From: Bacteroidales bacterium
GTDB taxonomy: Bacteria > Bacteroidota > Bacteroidia > Bacteroidales > Marinilabiliaceae
Assembly (NCBI GenBank): GCA_012838865.1
Contig: DUOK01000069.1
Location: 1 to 32,658 of the forward strand
DNA: 32,658 bases
Direction of reading: 5' to 3'
Below, piece by piece: positions 1-8,043 of the stretch (position 1 is the stretch's first letter; every line of letters starts with the position of its first letter). A program made the translations under genes and the position numbers. The notes under the pieces are model-generated. The model saw nothing but the letters and a program-made list of their open reading frames with translations. It did not search any database and was not told where the DNA came from.

Positions 1-1690
1 AACTGTCTTTCACCAACTTGCGGTAACGAATGCGTTGGGGGCCGGCATTTCCGAGTCGTTTCTTTCGGTTTTCCTCGTAATCAGAATAACTGCCCTCAAA
101 ATAATAAACCGTTGAGTTGCCCTCAAAAGCCAGAATGTGTGTAGCAATCCTGTCGAGAAACCAGCGGTCGTGAGATACCACTACCGCACAACCTGCAAAA
201 TCCTCTAAGCCCTCTTCAAGCGCCCGAAGTGTATTAACATCAATATCGTTGGTGGGTTCATCCAAAAGCAAGACGTTGGCCTCTTCCTTAAGCGTCATGG
301 CCAAATGCAGGCGATTGCGCTCTCCTCCCGAAAGCGTACCACATTTTTTTTCCTGATCGGCACCGGCAAAATTAAAACGAGACAAAAAAGCACGCACGTT
401 GATGTCACGTCCCCCCATCCGTATGGTTTCATTACCGCCGGACACCACCTGGTAAACAGTTTTCTCCGGGTCAATTTCGGCGTGGGTCTGATCCACATAG
501 CCGATCTTAACGGTTTCACCCACCTGAAAGGTTCCCTTATCAACCTCCTCCTGCCCCATAATCATACGAAACAGCGTGGTTTTTCCGGCTCCGTTGGGAC
601 CAATAACCCCAACAATACCGTTGGGTGGCAAAGTAAACTCCAAACCTTCAAACAACAAACGTTCGCCAAAAGCCTTGGACACATCGTGCGCCTCTATCAC
701 TTTATCTCCCAAACGCGGCCCGTTGGGAATAAAAATCTCCAACTTTTCTTCCTTTTGTTTTACATCCTCCTTTAAAAGATTTTCGTAGGCCGCCAAACGG
801 GCTTTCGACTTGGCCTGCCGAGCCTTCGGGGCCATACGCACCCACTCCAGCTCCCGCTCCAGGGTCAGCCTGCGCTTCGAAGCCTGCTTCTCTTCCTGTG
901 CCAAACGCTTGGCCTTCTGGTCCAGCCACGAAGAGTAATTGCCCTTCCAGGGGATTCCCTCTCCACGATCCAGCTCTAAAATCCACCCGGCCACATTATC
1001 CAGGAAGTACCGGTCGTGGGTAATCGCAATAACCGTTCCCTTATACTGCTGCAGGTGCATCTCCAGCCACTGTACCGATTCGGCATCAAGGTGGTTGGTA
1101 GGCTCATCCAGCAGAAGAATGTCGGGCTCCTGAAGCAACAAGCGACACAGCGCAACACGCCTGCGCTCTCCTCCGGAAAGCTCCTTAATCATTTGCTCCT
1201 CAGGTGGACAACGCAAAGCATCCATAGCTCTTTCAAGTCTACTGTCCAGGTTCCAGGCATCAAACTGATCAATCTTCTCCTGCAGCTTGGCCTGCTCATC
1301 CATCAAGGCCTGCATTTTATCCGGATCCTCTAAAATCTCCGGTTCAGCAAAACGCTCGTTAATGGCCTCATAGGCTTTCAATACATCAACCACCTCCTGC
1401 ACGCCTTCCTCAACGACCTGACGTACTGTTTTCTGCTCGTCGAGCCTGGGTTCCTGCTCCAGATATCCTACGGAATAACCTGGCGAAAAAGCGACCTCAC
1501 CCTGGTAATTCTTCTCCAAACCGGCAATGATCTTGAGCAGGGTGGATTTACCGGAGCCGTTGAGACCAATCACCCCAATCTTTGCCCCGTAAAAAAAGGA
1601 CAAATAAATATTGCTCAGCACCTTCTTCTGTGGCGGATAAACCTTGCTTACCCCCACCATGCTGAAAATAATCTTCTTATCGTCGGACAT
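1..1690 (-). CDS. ettA: EttA, ABC-F translation factor (3' end cut off)
   Basis: ABC-F ATPase, expected to bind the ribosomal E site and gate entry into elongation according to the ATP/ADP ratio. The minus-strand frame is open from the ATG at 1690 to the window edge, 563 codons, ending ...RIRYRKLVKDS. E. coli EttA has 555 residues, so only a few codons or just the stop are missing. Two ABC domains are visible: Walker A GLNGSGKST near residue 42 and GPNGAGKTT in the second half, two LSGGE signatures, and LLLDEPTNHLD and LLLDEPTNDID Walker B motifs. The two halves are joined by a basic, charged linker of the ABC-F type, and there is no membrane domain. It appears to be a single-gene unit with its own promoter just upstream. 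Another ABC-F member is possible, but the length and the C-terminal RIRYRKL favour EttA. Confidence 0.93.
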   Translation of the reverse strand, partial: MSDDKKIIFSMVGVSKVYPPQKKVLSNIYLSFFYGAKIGVIGLNGSGKSTLLKIIAGLEKNYQGEVAFSPGYSVGYLEQEPRLDEQKTVRQVVEEGVQEVVDVLKAYEAINERFAEPEILEDPDKMQALMDEQAKLQEKIDQFDAWNLDSRLERAMDALRCPPEEQMIKELSGGERRRVALCRLLLQEPDILLLDEPTNHLDAESVQWLEMHLQQYKGTVIAITHDRYFLDNVAGWILELDRGEGIPWKGNYSSWLDQKAKRLAQEEKQASKRRLTLERELEWVRMAPKARQAKSKARLAAYENLLKEDVKQKEEKLEIFIPNGPRLGDKVIEAHDVSKAFGERLLFEGLEFTLPPNGIVGVIGPNGAGKTTLFRMIMGQEEVDKGTFQVGETVKIGYVDQTHAEIDPEKTVYQVVSGGNETIRMGGRDINVRAFLSRFNFAGADQEKKCGTLSGGERNRLHLAMTLKEEANVLLLDEPTNDIDVNTLRALEEGLEDFAGCAVVVSHDRWFLDRIATHILAFEGNSTVYYFEGSYSDYEENRKKRLGNAGPQRIRYRKLVKDS

Positions 1691-1709
1691 AGTTAAAATA
1701 ATTTTGAGA

Positions 1710-1740
1710 CAAAATTAACCAAAAGCCGGTGGTAAACAAA
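1710..1740 (-). promoter_or_regulatory. Bacteroidota-type promoter of ettA
   Basis: Read on the minus strand, TTTG (1740-1737), 19 nt, then TAATTTTG (1717-1710) fit the -33/-7 consensus TTTG-N19-TAnnTTTG of the main Bacteroidota sigma factor. The ettA ATG begins 20 nt downstream, leaving a short leader without a Shine-Dalgarno sequence. This is the best two-part match in the window. Confidence 0.65.
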
Positions 1741-1775
1741 GCCCCAGCTGAGTCGTGCATCCCATAAAACCAAGA

Positions 1776-2615
1776 TCACTTTAAACGCTTAAAGTCACGC
1801 TTTTGAAAAGCATCATCGCTTACGTGCTTAATCATCCCGTAATCCCAGTAATACAATTTGGAGTCGGCCGCACCCACCAGCATCTTATAAACCCTTGCAC
1901 GAATGCGCGTCCCTTCGGGCCCAACTTTATGCAGGAATACCGCATTTTCATCCTGACGCTTAATGGCCTCCGCGACCTCCTCACGCGATACAATCTTAAA
2001 CGCGTAAGGATAAACAGCAGCAATGGCTTCAGGGCTTTGAACATCACTGGCCAAATCCTCCCGGGTCAATAACAAAGTCTTGTCGGCCAGCGAGCTTTTT
2101 CCCTGGTACTGCTTAAATCCGTTTTCGCCAATTAATTTTGGATTCTGAAGTACATTTTGAACATGCCGCTGAATGAAAAGCACAAAAGCTTCCAGCTTGT
2201 AGTGATAGCTGGCCTCTTCCACCCTGAGGTAAGCAAGCGGCAAAGAACATAAATCCGGCATGGTACGGACATGGGCACCAGGTTCCCCCATCAACAAACT
2301 GATAAAATTGTATCGGGCTTTGGTACGATCCTTGGCAAACGTCACAGTGCTTGTCATCAAAAACGACAATTCCGGATCGTCCTTAAGCTCCTCAAACTGC
2401 TTAAAAGAAATAATTTCAAAAGGGGTCAGGCTCCATGAGCGCTCCATGATATCACGAATAACCATGTTGAATTCGCTCATAAGGACATCATCCATAACCA
2501 CCATGGTCTTGCTCTTCATAAAACGCTCATAATCTCCCAACTCAGGCATATGCTGCTGAGCTGCTCCCCACTGAAAGCAAAACAGCAAAAACAATAAAAC
2601 CAACAAATCCTTCAT
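1776..2615 (-). CDS. Exported protein of unknown function
   Basis: I do not recognise this family. The product starts MKDLLVLLFLLFCFQWGAAQ, a hydrophobic signal peptide with a likely cut after GAA or AQ, so it should act in the periplasm or at the outer membrane. I chose the ATG at 2615 because it puts a lysine directly before the hydrophobic core; an in-frame ATG at 2621 would add only Met-Val. From 2615 the product is 279 residues. The mature part is mixed alpha/beta in character, rich in charged residues, with no repeats, lipobox or metal-binding motif that I can see. The gene is divergent from the hybrid kinase at 2792 and shares a 170-nt intergenic region containing a palindrome. It ends with TGA at 1778-1776, and no convincing terminator follows. 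It could be a periplasmic partner of the neighbouring sensors, but only position suggests that. Confidence 0.75.
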   Translation of the reverse strand: MKDLLVLLFLLFCFQWGAAQQHMPELGDYERFMKSKTMVVMDDVLMSEFNMVIRDIMERSWSLTPFEIISFKQFEELKDDPELSFLMTSTVTFAKDRTKARYNFISLLMGEPGAHVRTMPDLCSLPLAYLRVEEASYHYKLEAFVLFIQRHVQNVLQNPKLIGENGFKQYQGKSSLADKTLLLTREDLASDVQSPEAIAAVYPYAFKIVSREEVAEAIKRQDENAVFLHKVGPEGTRIRARVYKMLVGAADSKLYYWDYGMIKHVSDDAFQKRDFKRLK

Positions 2616-2664
2616 CACCATCAGCTTTTTAGTAAAACATTAACTCCCGGGTAAACACCCACAA

Positions 2665-2672
2665 CAAAGATA
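2665..2672 (-). promoter_or_regulatory. -7 element upstream of the exported protein gene
   Basis: The minus strand reads TATCTTTG, a full match to TAnnTTTG, about 50 nt before the chosen ATG. No good -33 TTTG is seen at 19 nt. The element abuts the inverted repeat at 2671-2690. Confidence 0.5.
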
Positions 2673-2690
2673 TACCACCGAATTGGTATA
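2671..2690. promoter_or_regulatory. Operator-like palindrome between divergent genes
   Basis: TATACCA (2671-2677), a 6-nt spacer, then TGGTATA (2684-2690): 7-bp perfect arms with the spacing expected for a dimeric helix-turn-helix regulator. It overlaps by 2 bp the -7 element of the leftward gene, in the -33/-7 spacer, and lies about 100 bp before the rightward kinase gene. A regulator bound here could control both, but no regulator gene is adjacent. Confidence 0.4.
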
Positions 2691-2791
2691 CGCCCACAAT
2701 CCGCCCACTAAATTATCCCTAAAGTCTGAACCTGAAAACAATAATTTTAACTAATTTGCAACAAAAACATAACCCTGTCACTTATCGAAAA

Positions 2792-4534
2792 ATGCTTACC
2801 AAACTCTTAAACCGACTCATGGGGCTTTTCATTTCAGAGCAAAACGAAAAGGCCGACATGGATACCAAAGTAAAATCACTCACCATCAACCTGGCCAGCA
2901 TCACCTTTACACTCGTTGTTTTGTCCGAAGGTGTTTGGTCTCTGGCTGTTGAGCGGGTCGAACTGGCCATTCCTTTTCTATTTCTAAGCTTCTTATTGGC
3001 GCTCAGTCATCTTTTTCTTAGAAAATTCAACGAAGACCTGCACCAAAATTATCTGCTGTTCATTCTTTGGCTCACCTGCAGTTTTTTCGTTCTCTTTGGT
3101 GGAAATGTCGGAAGCGGTGCAACCTGGACCCTCCTGTTTCCCTTTTTTGCTACTGCACTTCAGGGACGAAGAAATGGCTTGCGTTGGTCGCTCCTCCTCT
3201 TCCTGGTCATGCTCTTGCATTTGAGCCTGATTCAAAACAGCCAGGCATTTTTCCAAAACTACAGCTCAGCTCAGGGGGTGTATTTGTTGGCTATATACGC
3301 AGTGGCCACTTTAATTGCCTTTGCCTTTCAATTTATTCGCTCAGAGGTCTTACTCGAAAAAGAGGGCTTGTTGCTTGACTCCCAAAACAGAAATAGAGCG
3401 CAGGAAGATCTTCTTTCCCGACTTTCACATCAAATAAGAACACCCCTAAGCAACATCACAGGCGTTCTGGATATGTTAACCAATACCGATCTGGACCCGC
3501 AACAAAAAGAATACATCAGCACCATTCATGCTTCGGCCAACAATTTGGTGGGCGTAGTCAATCACCTGGTGATGGCGTCCCACTCCGATGCCTCCGAAGA
3601 CAAAGACATCACCAGCTTCAATCTCTACAATACGCTCAACAATGTCTTGCGCCTGTTTCCCTACGAAAAATTCAAGGTGCGCTTCAACTTATTACTTGCT
3701 CCCGACATTCCCGGTCAGCTGACCGGCAACAGTGTAAAAATCAAGCAAATTCTATTGAATTTAATCAACAGCATTGCCGCCCAAAACAAAGCAGAACAGA
3801 AACAAATCACCCTGGAAGTGCGCAACCGCGACTTAATGCCGGGAAAAACAGAGCTCACCTTCTCGCTCACATCCGATTTTGTTTTTCAAAGCCCGGACGA
3901 CCGACACTCCGGAGAAGGCTTTTTCAACAATCAGGATTTGGCCCGCCTCAATGCCGGACGCATCATTCATTTTCTGGATTTGGGCCTAACACAAAAGATG
4001 ATTGAAGTCGACGGACACAACCTCAGCATTATCCCTTACCCCAACCGCACAGTTTTCGAATTTGGCGCCGGTTTCAGCACCCATACAGGCCCCTTTTCGG
4101 CACCTGCCAGTAAAACAAACACCCAAAACAGCAACAGTTTCAAGCGCAAAGTTGAACTGAAGGATGCCTCCATCTTATTGGTCGAAGACAATTTCAGCAA
4201 CCAGCAGATCATGAATCTCTACATCAAAAACGATGTCAAAAAAGTGGAAACAGCCTCCAACGGAAAGGAAGCCCTTGAGAAATTTGGAATGGCCCGCTTC
4301 GACCTAATACTTATGGATGTACAAATGCCCATTATGGATGGCTTTAAAGCGACCCAGAAAATTCGGGAGTTGGAAAAAAGCACAAACACTCATGTGCCCA
4401 TAATTGCCGTCACAGCCAATGCCTTTCCTGAAGACAAGGAGCGCTGTCTGGCTTCCGGTATGGACGACTACATCAGCAAACCCTTCCAACCCGATGAACT
4501 CTTGGATAAAATCAGGCAGCACCTCAACGGTTAA
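2792..4534 (+). CDS. Membrane hybrid histidine kinase/response regulator with a degenerate ATPase domain
   Basis: 580 residues from the ATG at 2792; an in-frame TTG at 2756 would add 12 residues but overlaps a promoter-like TAATTTG, so I prefer the ATG. Order: five or six hydrophobic segments (about residues 35-182), a linker helix, a HisKA dimerisation domain with H-box SHQIRTPLSN (His about 213), a poorly conserved HATPase region (about 315-430), then a complete receiver domain (about 458-580) with LLVEDN, phospho-acceptor Asp in ILMDVQMP (about 509), and the SKPF lysine. The HATPase region keeps the helix ILLNLIN, but the next Asn of the N box is Ser, no DTGxGI is present, and the GLGL box is reduced to DLGLTQ. 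It may therefore not bind ATP, and could serve as a phosphotransfer or phosphatase module. The gene ends tail to tail with the SpoIIE gene, the stop codons sharing bases. No DNA-binding output domain is present. Confidence 0.88.
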   Translation: MLTKLLNRLMGLFISEQNEKADMDTKVKSLTINLASITFTLVVLSEGVWSLAVERVELAIPFLFLSFLLALSHLFLRKFNEDLHQNYLLFILWLTCSFFVLFGGNVGSGATWTLLFPFFATALQGRRNGLRWSLLLFLVMLLHLSLIQNSQAFFQNYSSAQGVYLLAIYAVATLIAFAFQFIRSEVLLEKEGLLLDSQNRNRAQEDLLSRLSHQIRTPLSNITGVLDMLTNTDLDPQQKEYISTIHASANNLVGVVNHLVMASHSDASEDKDITSFNLYNTLNNVLRLFPYEKFKVRFNLLLAPDIPGQLTGNSVKIKQILLNLINSIAAQNKAEQKQITLEVRNRDLMPGKTELTFSLTSDFVFQSPDDRHSGEGFFNNQDLARLNAGRIIHFLDLGLTQKMIEVDGHNLSIIPYPNRTVFEFGAGFSTHTGPFSAPASKTNTQNSNSFKRKVELKDASILLVEDNFSNQQIMNLYIKNDVKKVETASNGKEALEKFGMARFDLILMDVQMPIMDGFKATQKIRELEKSTNTHVPIIAVTANAFPEDKERCLASGMDDYISKPFQPDELLDKIRQHLNG

Positions 4535-7500
4535 AGCGGTTTAAAACCCATTACCAGGACATCATCCACCTGTTCTTCAGCACCGCGCCATTCTTCAAAC
4601 TTCTGGTGCAGAATGGCCTTCTGGTCTTCAGGAGCCAGGGCGTGGATATTCAAAAGCAAGTGCCTAAAGCGGCGATACTTAAATTTCTTGTGTTCTGGTC
4701 CGCCAAACTGATCCGCATAACCATCGCTGAATAAGTAAATGAAGTCCTCATCCTGTAGCTCCAAGCGGGTAGCATTGTAAGCAGGGGTACCACCCTCGGG
4801 ATGTCGTCCGATGGACAAGCGATCGCCTTTGATTGTTTGCAGTTCGTTATTCCGAACCAGGTACATTCCATTCACCGCTCCTGCAAAATCAAGCGTTCGG
4901 GCCGACTGGTCAATCACGCAGAGACTGACATCCATCCCATCTTTAATCCCTTCAGCATAAGCCATCCCGGCATTCTCCCGAAGGGTTGCGTCCAATTCCA
5001 TACTCATCTGTTCCAGAATTTTTGCAGGCGCATAAATTTTCTGAACCGCAACGATACTCTTGAGCAAATCCATGCCAATAATCGACATAAACGCACCAGG
5101 AACACCATGCCCTGTACAATCCACAGCAGCCACCACCAATTTTCCGTCCTGCTTAAAAAGCCAATAAAAATCGCCACTCACCATATCCCTGGGCCTGAAA
5201 TATACAAAGCAGGACTTCAAATATTCATGCAAACGCTCCTCAGTAGGAAGCATCGCCGCCTGAATTCTGGTGGCATAATGAATGCTGTCTGTCAGGTTTT
5301 GGTGCACCCTTGAAAGCGACTTGCGCTGTTCATCCACCTTTCGCTGGTCTTCAGTCTGTTCAGCCAGGGAACGATTGGCTCTTCTATAGTGGCGCAAACG
5401 ATAATTCACCAGCATTTGAATAAAAAATATAAGCAGCAGGAAATAAAAGGCGTAGGCATAATTGGTCATCCAAAGCGGCGGGGTTACTTCAAACGACCAT
5501 TCCTGAATATGAGTATTCCAGGTAAAGTCGTTATTTGCTGCTCTGATACGCAGCGTGTACTGCCCTGGCATTAGATTAGAGAAACTCACACTGTTTTCAC
5601 GGCTTACCGGGCGCCAGTCCTTATCGTAGCCTTGGAGCATGATTTGATAACTGTTCTTATGGGGCTGCGTAAATTCAAGAGCTGCATACTTAACGTTAAA
5701 CAGCATGCCTGGCCGGTACTTCACCTTAATCCCTTCAAGGGCAAAATGCGCCAGCTCCCGACAGTCGCCCCGGTGACATACCGAAACTCCGGTAACCGCA
5801 ACAGGGGGCCGATGCATATTAATGTGCAGGGAATCAGGATGCCCCCACACCAAGCCACTTACAGCACCAAAATACAAGGTACCATCCAAAGCCTGGGCAG
5901 CACTGCCTACATTAAACAAATCGGAAGGCAAGCCATCCGCTCCATCGTAGTTGTGCACAACCCCGTCGGCACCGTAAACAGATAAGCCCTTACCCGAACT
6001 GAACCACAACTGGTGCTCATTCAAAGGCAACACCGCAGTAACCATATCATTTGCCAAAGGCGCAATCTTTGTAATCACCAGACTGTCTTGCTCTGAATAC
6101 GCCAAGGCAAACAGCCCTTTGCGTGTGCCAGCCCACACCCTGTCTCTGCCATCAAAGGCCAAATCCAGTACCTGGAGCTCCAAGGGCAAACTGTCCCCGT
6201 ATTGCAGCAGGGAGCGCAAGTGACCGGTGCGACTGTCGTAATGGGCCATCCCATGGTTGGTGCCAATCCACAAATCCCCTTGGCCATCCGTACAGAGAGC
6301 AGAGATCTCATCTGCCGGAAGCTGCTGTCCCATAGGGTCGCTGAAAAACGACTGCAGCTGTCCGTCCCAATACCTGTATAGTCCAAAACGGGTTCCAAAC
6401 CACAGACTCCCCATGCCATCTTTTTCAATCGCAGACACTAAGCTGTTTCGCAACAAATTTCTAAAACGAACACTGTGCCCATAATCAAATTCTGAGAAGC
6501 GCTGTTCCCAGGGCTCCTTATAATAGATCCCTGTGTTGCTTCCAACCCATAGGCGACCATTTTCCTCTTCAAATACAGCCCCAACCTGATCGTTATGATT
6601 CCGATAGGCCTGTTCATTAAGAAGATACTGCTGTACCTGACCCGAAGCAGGATCTAAGCGGTAAAGACCGCTGGTAAGCGTACCCAGCCATACATGCCCC
6701 CTCCTGTCGGCATGAATGGCAGTTATGTTGTAGGTTCTTAAATTCCAAGCGCCTGCATCCTCTTCCCCTACAAAAGAGAAGCGGGTCGGGCGCGTGTTAA
6801 TTTTAAATAGTCCTTTGTAGCGTGTTCCTACCCAAAGCAAACCCGAAGCATCCTCAAATAAGGCACTTACCTCATAGGGCAACAGTGGCTCGCCCCCGGT
6901 TACCTGATCATCCACCAACTGGTGCTGGTTTCGATCGGGAACCAGGCGTTCCAGGCCCCTGGAAGTGCCCACCCAGACCTCATCCGCTCCACCAACACAA
7001 AGGGCATTTACGGCAACCTTACTGCCCAATGCCATGTAAGCCCTAAGGGGCTTCAGGCCCGCCCCTTCCTGATATACATACAATCCACTTCTGCTGCCTA
7101 TAAGAAACTGCTGCTGCTTCCATGGTACTACTGCAGCAACGGCATCCTGAAAAAACAGGGAGTCTGCAGTCTCACCCTGCAGGCGTCGAAAAACTTCTTC
7201 CCCACATGAAAAGCGACTTAAACCATCTCGGGTGCCTACCAGAAGAGTAGTGTCGCTTTCTTGAAGAACAGCCTTTCCCACCACCATTTCATGCTTGAAC
7301 ACATTAGAGTAATGCACAAAAGATTCAAAAGCATCTTCTTCTTCCAAATAACGGCTCAGGTGGGTTTCAAACTTTACCCAAAGCACCCCTTGCGGGGACA
7401 AATAAAGACCCAGAACCTGATTGCCAGGAATTCCTCCGGAATCACCTTGTAGGTGTTTAAAATTTCTGCTGGTACCTGTAGCCGGGTTCAAAACAGTCAG

Positions 7501-7824
7501 ACCTTGATCCTTGGTGCCAATCCATAGATTCCCGTGCCGGTCCTCAGCAAGAGCAGAGATCCTATTGCCCACCAAAGCCGGTCCAAAATCAGTACCCGAA
7601 CGATAAATCTGAAACTCATAACCATCGTAACGATTCAATCCATCTTCCGTTCCAATCCAAATAAATCCTCTGCTGTCCTGAAACACAACATTCACCGAAT
7701 TATTGGAGAGACCTCCTGCTATGGAAAAATGCGCTATGGATATTCCGCTTTGAAACTTTGCTCCAAAAGTGTACAAAGCAGAAAAACAGAAAAGAAGCAG
7801 AACTAAAAAAATCTTTTGTAACAT
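4531..7824 (-). CDS. Two-propeller Reg_prop/Y_Y_Y sensor with SpoIIE-type PP2C phosphatase
   Basis: 1097 residues from the ATG at 7824. That start gives the signal peptide MLQKIFLVLLLFCFSALYTF; an upstream in-frame start at 7908 would add 28 residues without signal character. I count 14 propeller repeats of the form W(I/V)GT..GL.RY, such as LWIGTKDQGL and LWVGTRYKGL, which fits two seven-blade propellers, followed by a Y_Y_Y domain, a transmembrane segment (about 788-805), a coiled-coil linker with the IHYATRIQAAMLP motif, and a PP2C/SpoIIE domain. Metal-binding aspartates are present in GDFYW (about 885), VDCTGHG (about 902), FSDG (about 1034) and VDDV (about 1087). By family this is a membrane protein that senses in the periplasm and dephosphorylates a Ser/Thr phosphoprotein, often an anti-sigma antagonist, in the cytoplasm. 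Unlike hybrid two-component systems of the same architecture, it carries a phosphatase instead of a kinase. The ligand is unknown. Confidence 0.92.
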   Translation of the reverse strand: MLQKIFLVLLLFCFSALYTFGAKFQSGISIAHFSIAGGLSNNSVNVVFQDSRGFIWIGTEDGLNRYDGYEFQIYRSGTDFGPALVGNRISALAEDRHGNLWIGTKDQGLTVLNPATGTSRNFKHLQGDSGGIPGNQVLGLYLSPQGVLWVKFETHLSRYLEEEDAFESFVHYSNVFKHEMVVGKAVLQESDTTLLVGTRDGLSRFSCGEEVFRRLQGETADSLFFQDAVAAVVPWKQQQFLIGSRSGLYVYQEGAGLKPLRAYMALGSKVAVNALCVGGADEVWVGTSRGLERLVPDRNQHQLVDDQVTGGEPLLPYEVSALFEDASGLLWVGTRYKGLFKINTRPTRFSFVGEEDAGAWNLRTYNITAIHADRRGHVWLGTLTSGLYRLDPASGQVQQYLLNEQAYRNHNDQVGAVFEEENGRLWVGSNTGIYYKEPWEQRFSEFDYGHSVRFRNLLRNSLVSAIEKDGMGSLWFGTRFGLYRYWDGQLQSFFSDPMGQQLPADEISALCTDGQGDLWIGTNHGMAHYDSRTGHLRSLLQYGDSLPLELQVLDLAFDGRDRVWAGTRKGLFALAYSEQDSLVITKIAPLANDMVTAVLPLNEHQLWFSSGKGLSVYGADGVVHNYDGADGLPSDLFNVGSAAQALDGTLYFGAVSGLVWGHPDSLHINMHRPPVAVTGVSVCHRGDCRELAHFALEGIKVKYRPGMLFNVKYAALEFTQPHKNSYQIMLQGYDKDWRPVSRENSVSFSNLMPGQYTLRIRAANNDFTWNTHIQEWSFEVTPPLWMTNYAYAFYFLLLIFFIQMLVNYRLRHYRRANRSLAEQTEDQRKVDEQRKSLSRVHQNLTDSIHYATRIQAAMLPTEERLHEYLKSCFVYFRPRDMVSGDFYWLFKQDGKLVVAAVDCTGHGVPGAFMSIIGMDLLKSIVAVQKIYAPAKILEQMSMELDATLRENAGMAYAEGIKDGMDVSLCVIDQSARTLDFAGAVNGMYLVRNNELQTIKGDRLSIGRHPEGGTPAYNATRLELQDEDFIYLFSDGYADQFGGPEHKKFKYRRFRHLLLNIHALAPEDQKAILHQKFEEWRGAEEQVDDVLVMGFKPL

Positions 7825-7839
7825 TGCAGCAAAATGAGC

Positions 7840-7847
7840 CAAAAATA
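7840..7847 (-). promoter_or_regulatory. -7 element of the SpoIIE-sensor gene
   Basis: The minus strand reads TATTTTTG, a full TAnnTTTG match ending 16 nt before the ATG at 7824. No TTTG is seen at the -33 position. Just upstream lies a 6-bp inverted repeat (CCGTAT/ATACGG, 7854-7867). Confidence 0.35.
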
Positions 7848-7980
7848 AACAATCCGTATTTATACGGCAGCTATGGTAAAACGTTAGGGCTGGCGCCGAC
7901 AATGCCACTTATTCAGGAATTATTTTGACGAAAAGCCCTCCCAGTCGTGTCAACCAATAAATCCTAAAGATAACAGAATC

Positions 7981-8020
7981 GCTAAAAATAAAGCCCTCAC
8001 ACTTAAAAAAGTGTGAGGGC
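7981..8020 (-). terminator. Terminator of citrate synthase
   Basis: A perfect 12-bp stem, GCCCTCACACTT (7993-8004) with AAGTGTGAGGGC (8009-8020), closes a 4-nt loop. Read on the minus strand it is followed by a T-rich tail, TTTATTTTTAGC. It starts 24 nt after the citrate synthase stop codon. Confidence 0.85.
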
Positions 8021-8043
8021 GCACAGTTCTTTGTAAAACTAAA

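Noticed and set aside
1778-1795. 7-bp hairpin ACTTTAA/TTAAAGT at the end of the exported-protein gene as a terminator
   Set aside because: The stem is AT-only and no T run follows on the minus strand.
2756-2791. TTG start for the hybrid kinase
   Set aside because: It would add 12 residues that overlap a promoter-like TAATTTG. The ATG at 2792 gives a sensible cytoplasmic N-terminus before the first membrane segment.
7825-7908. N-terminal extension of the SpoIIE-type sensor
   Set aside because: The extra 28 residues lie before a clear signal peptide and overlap a -7 element, so the ATG at 7824 is preferred.
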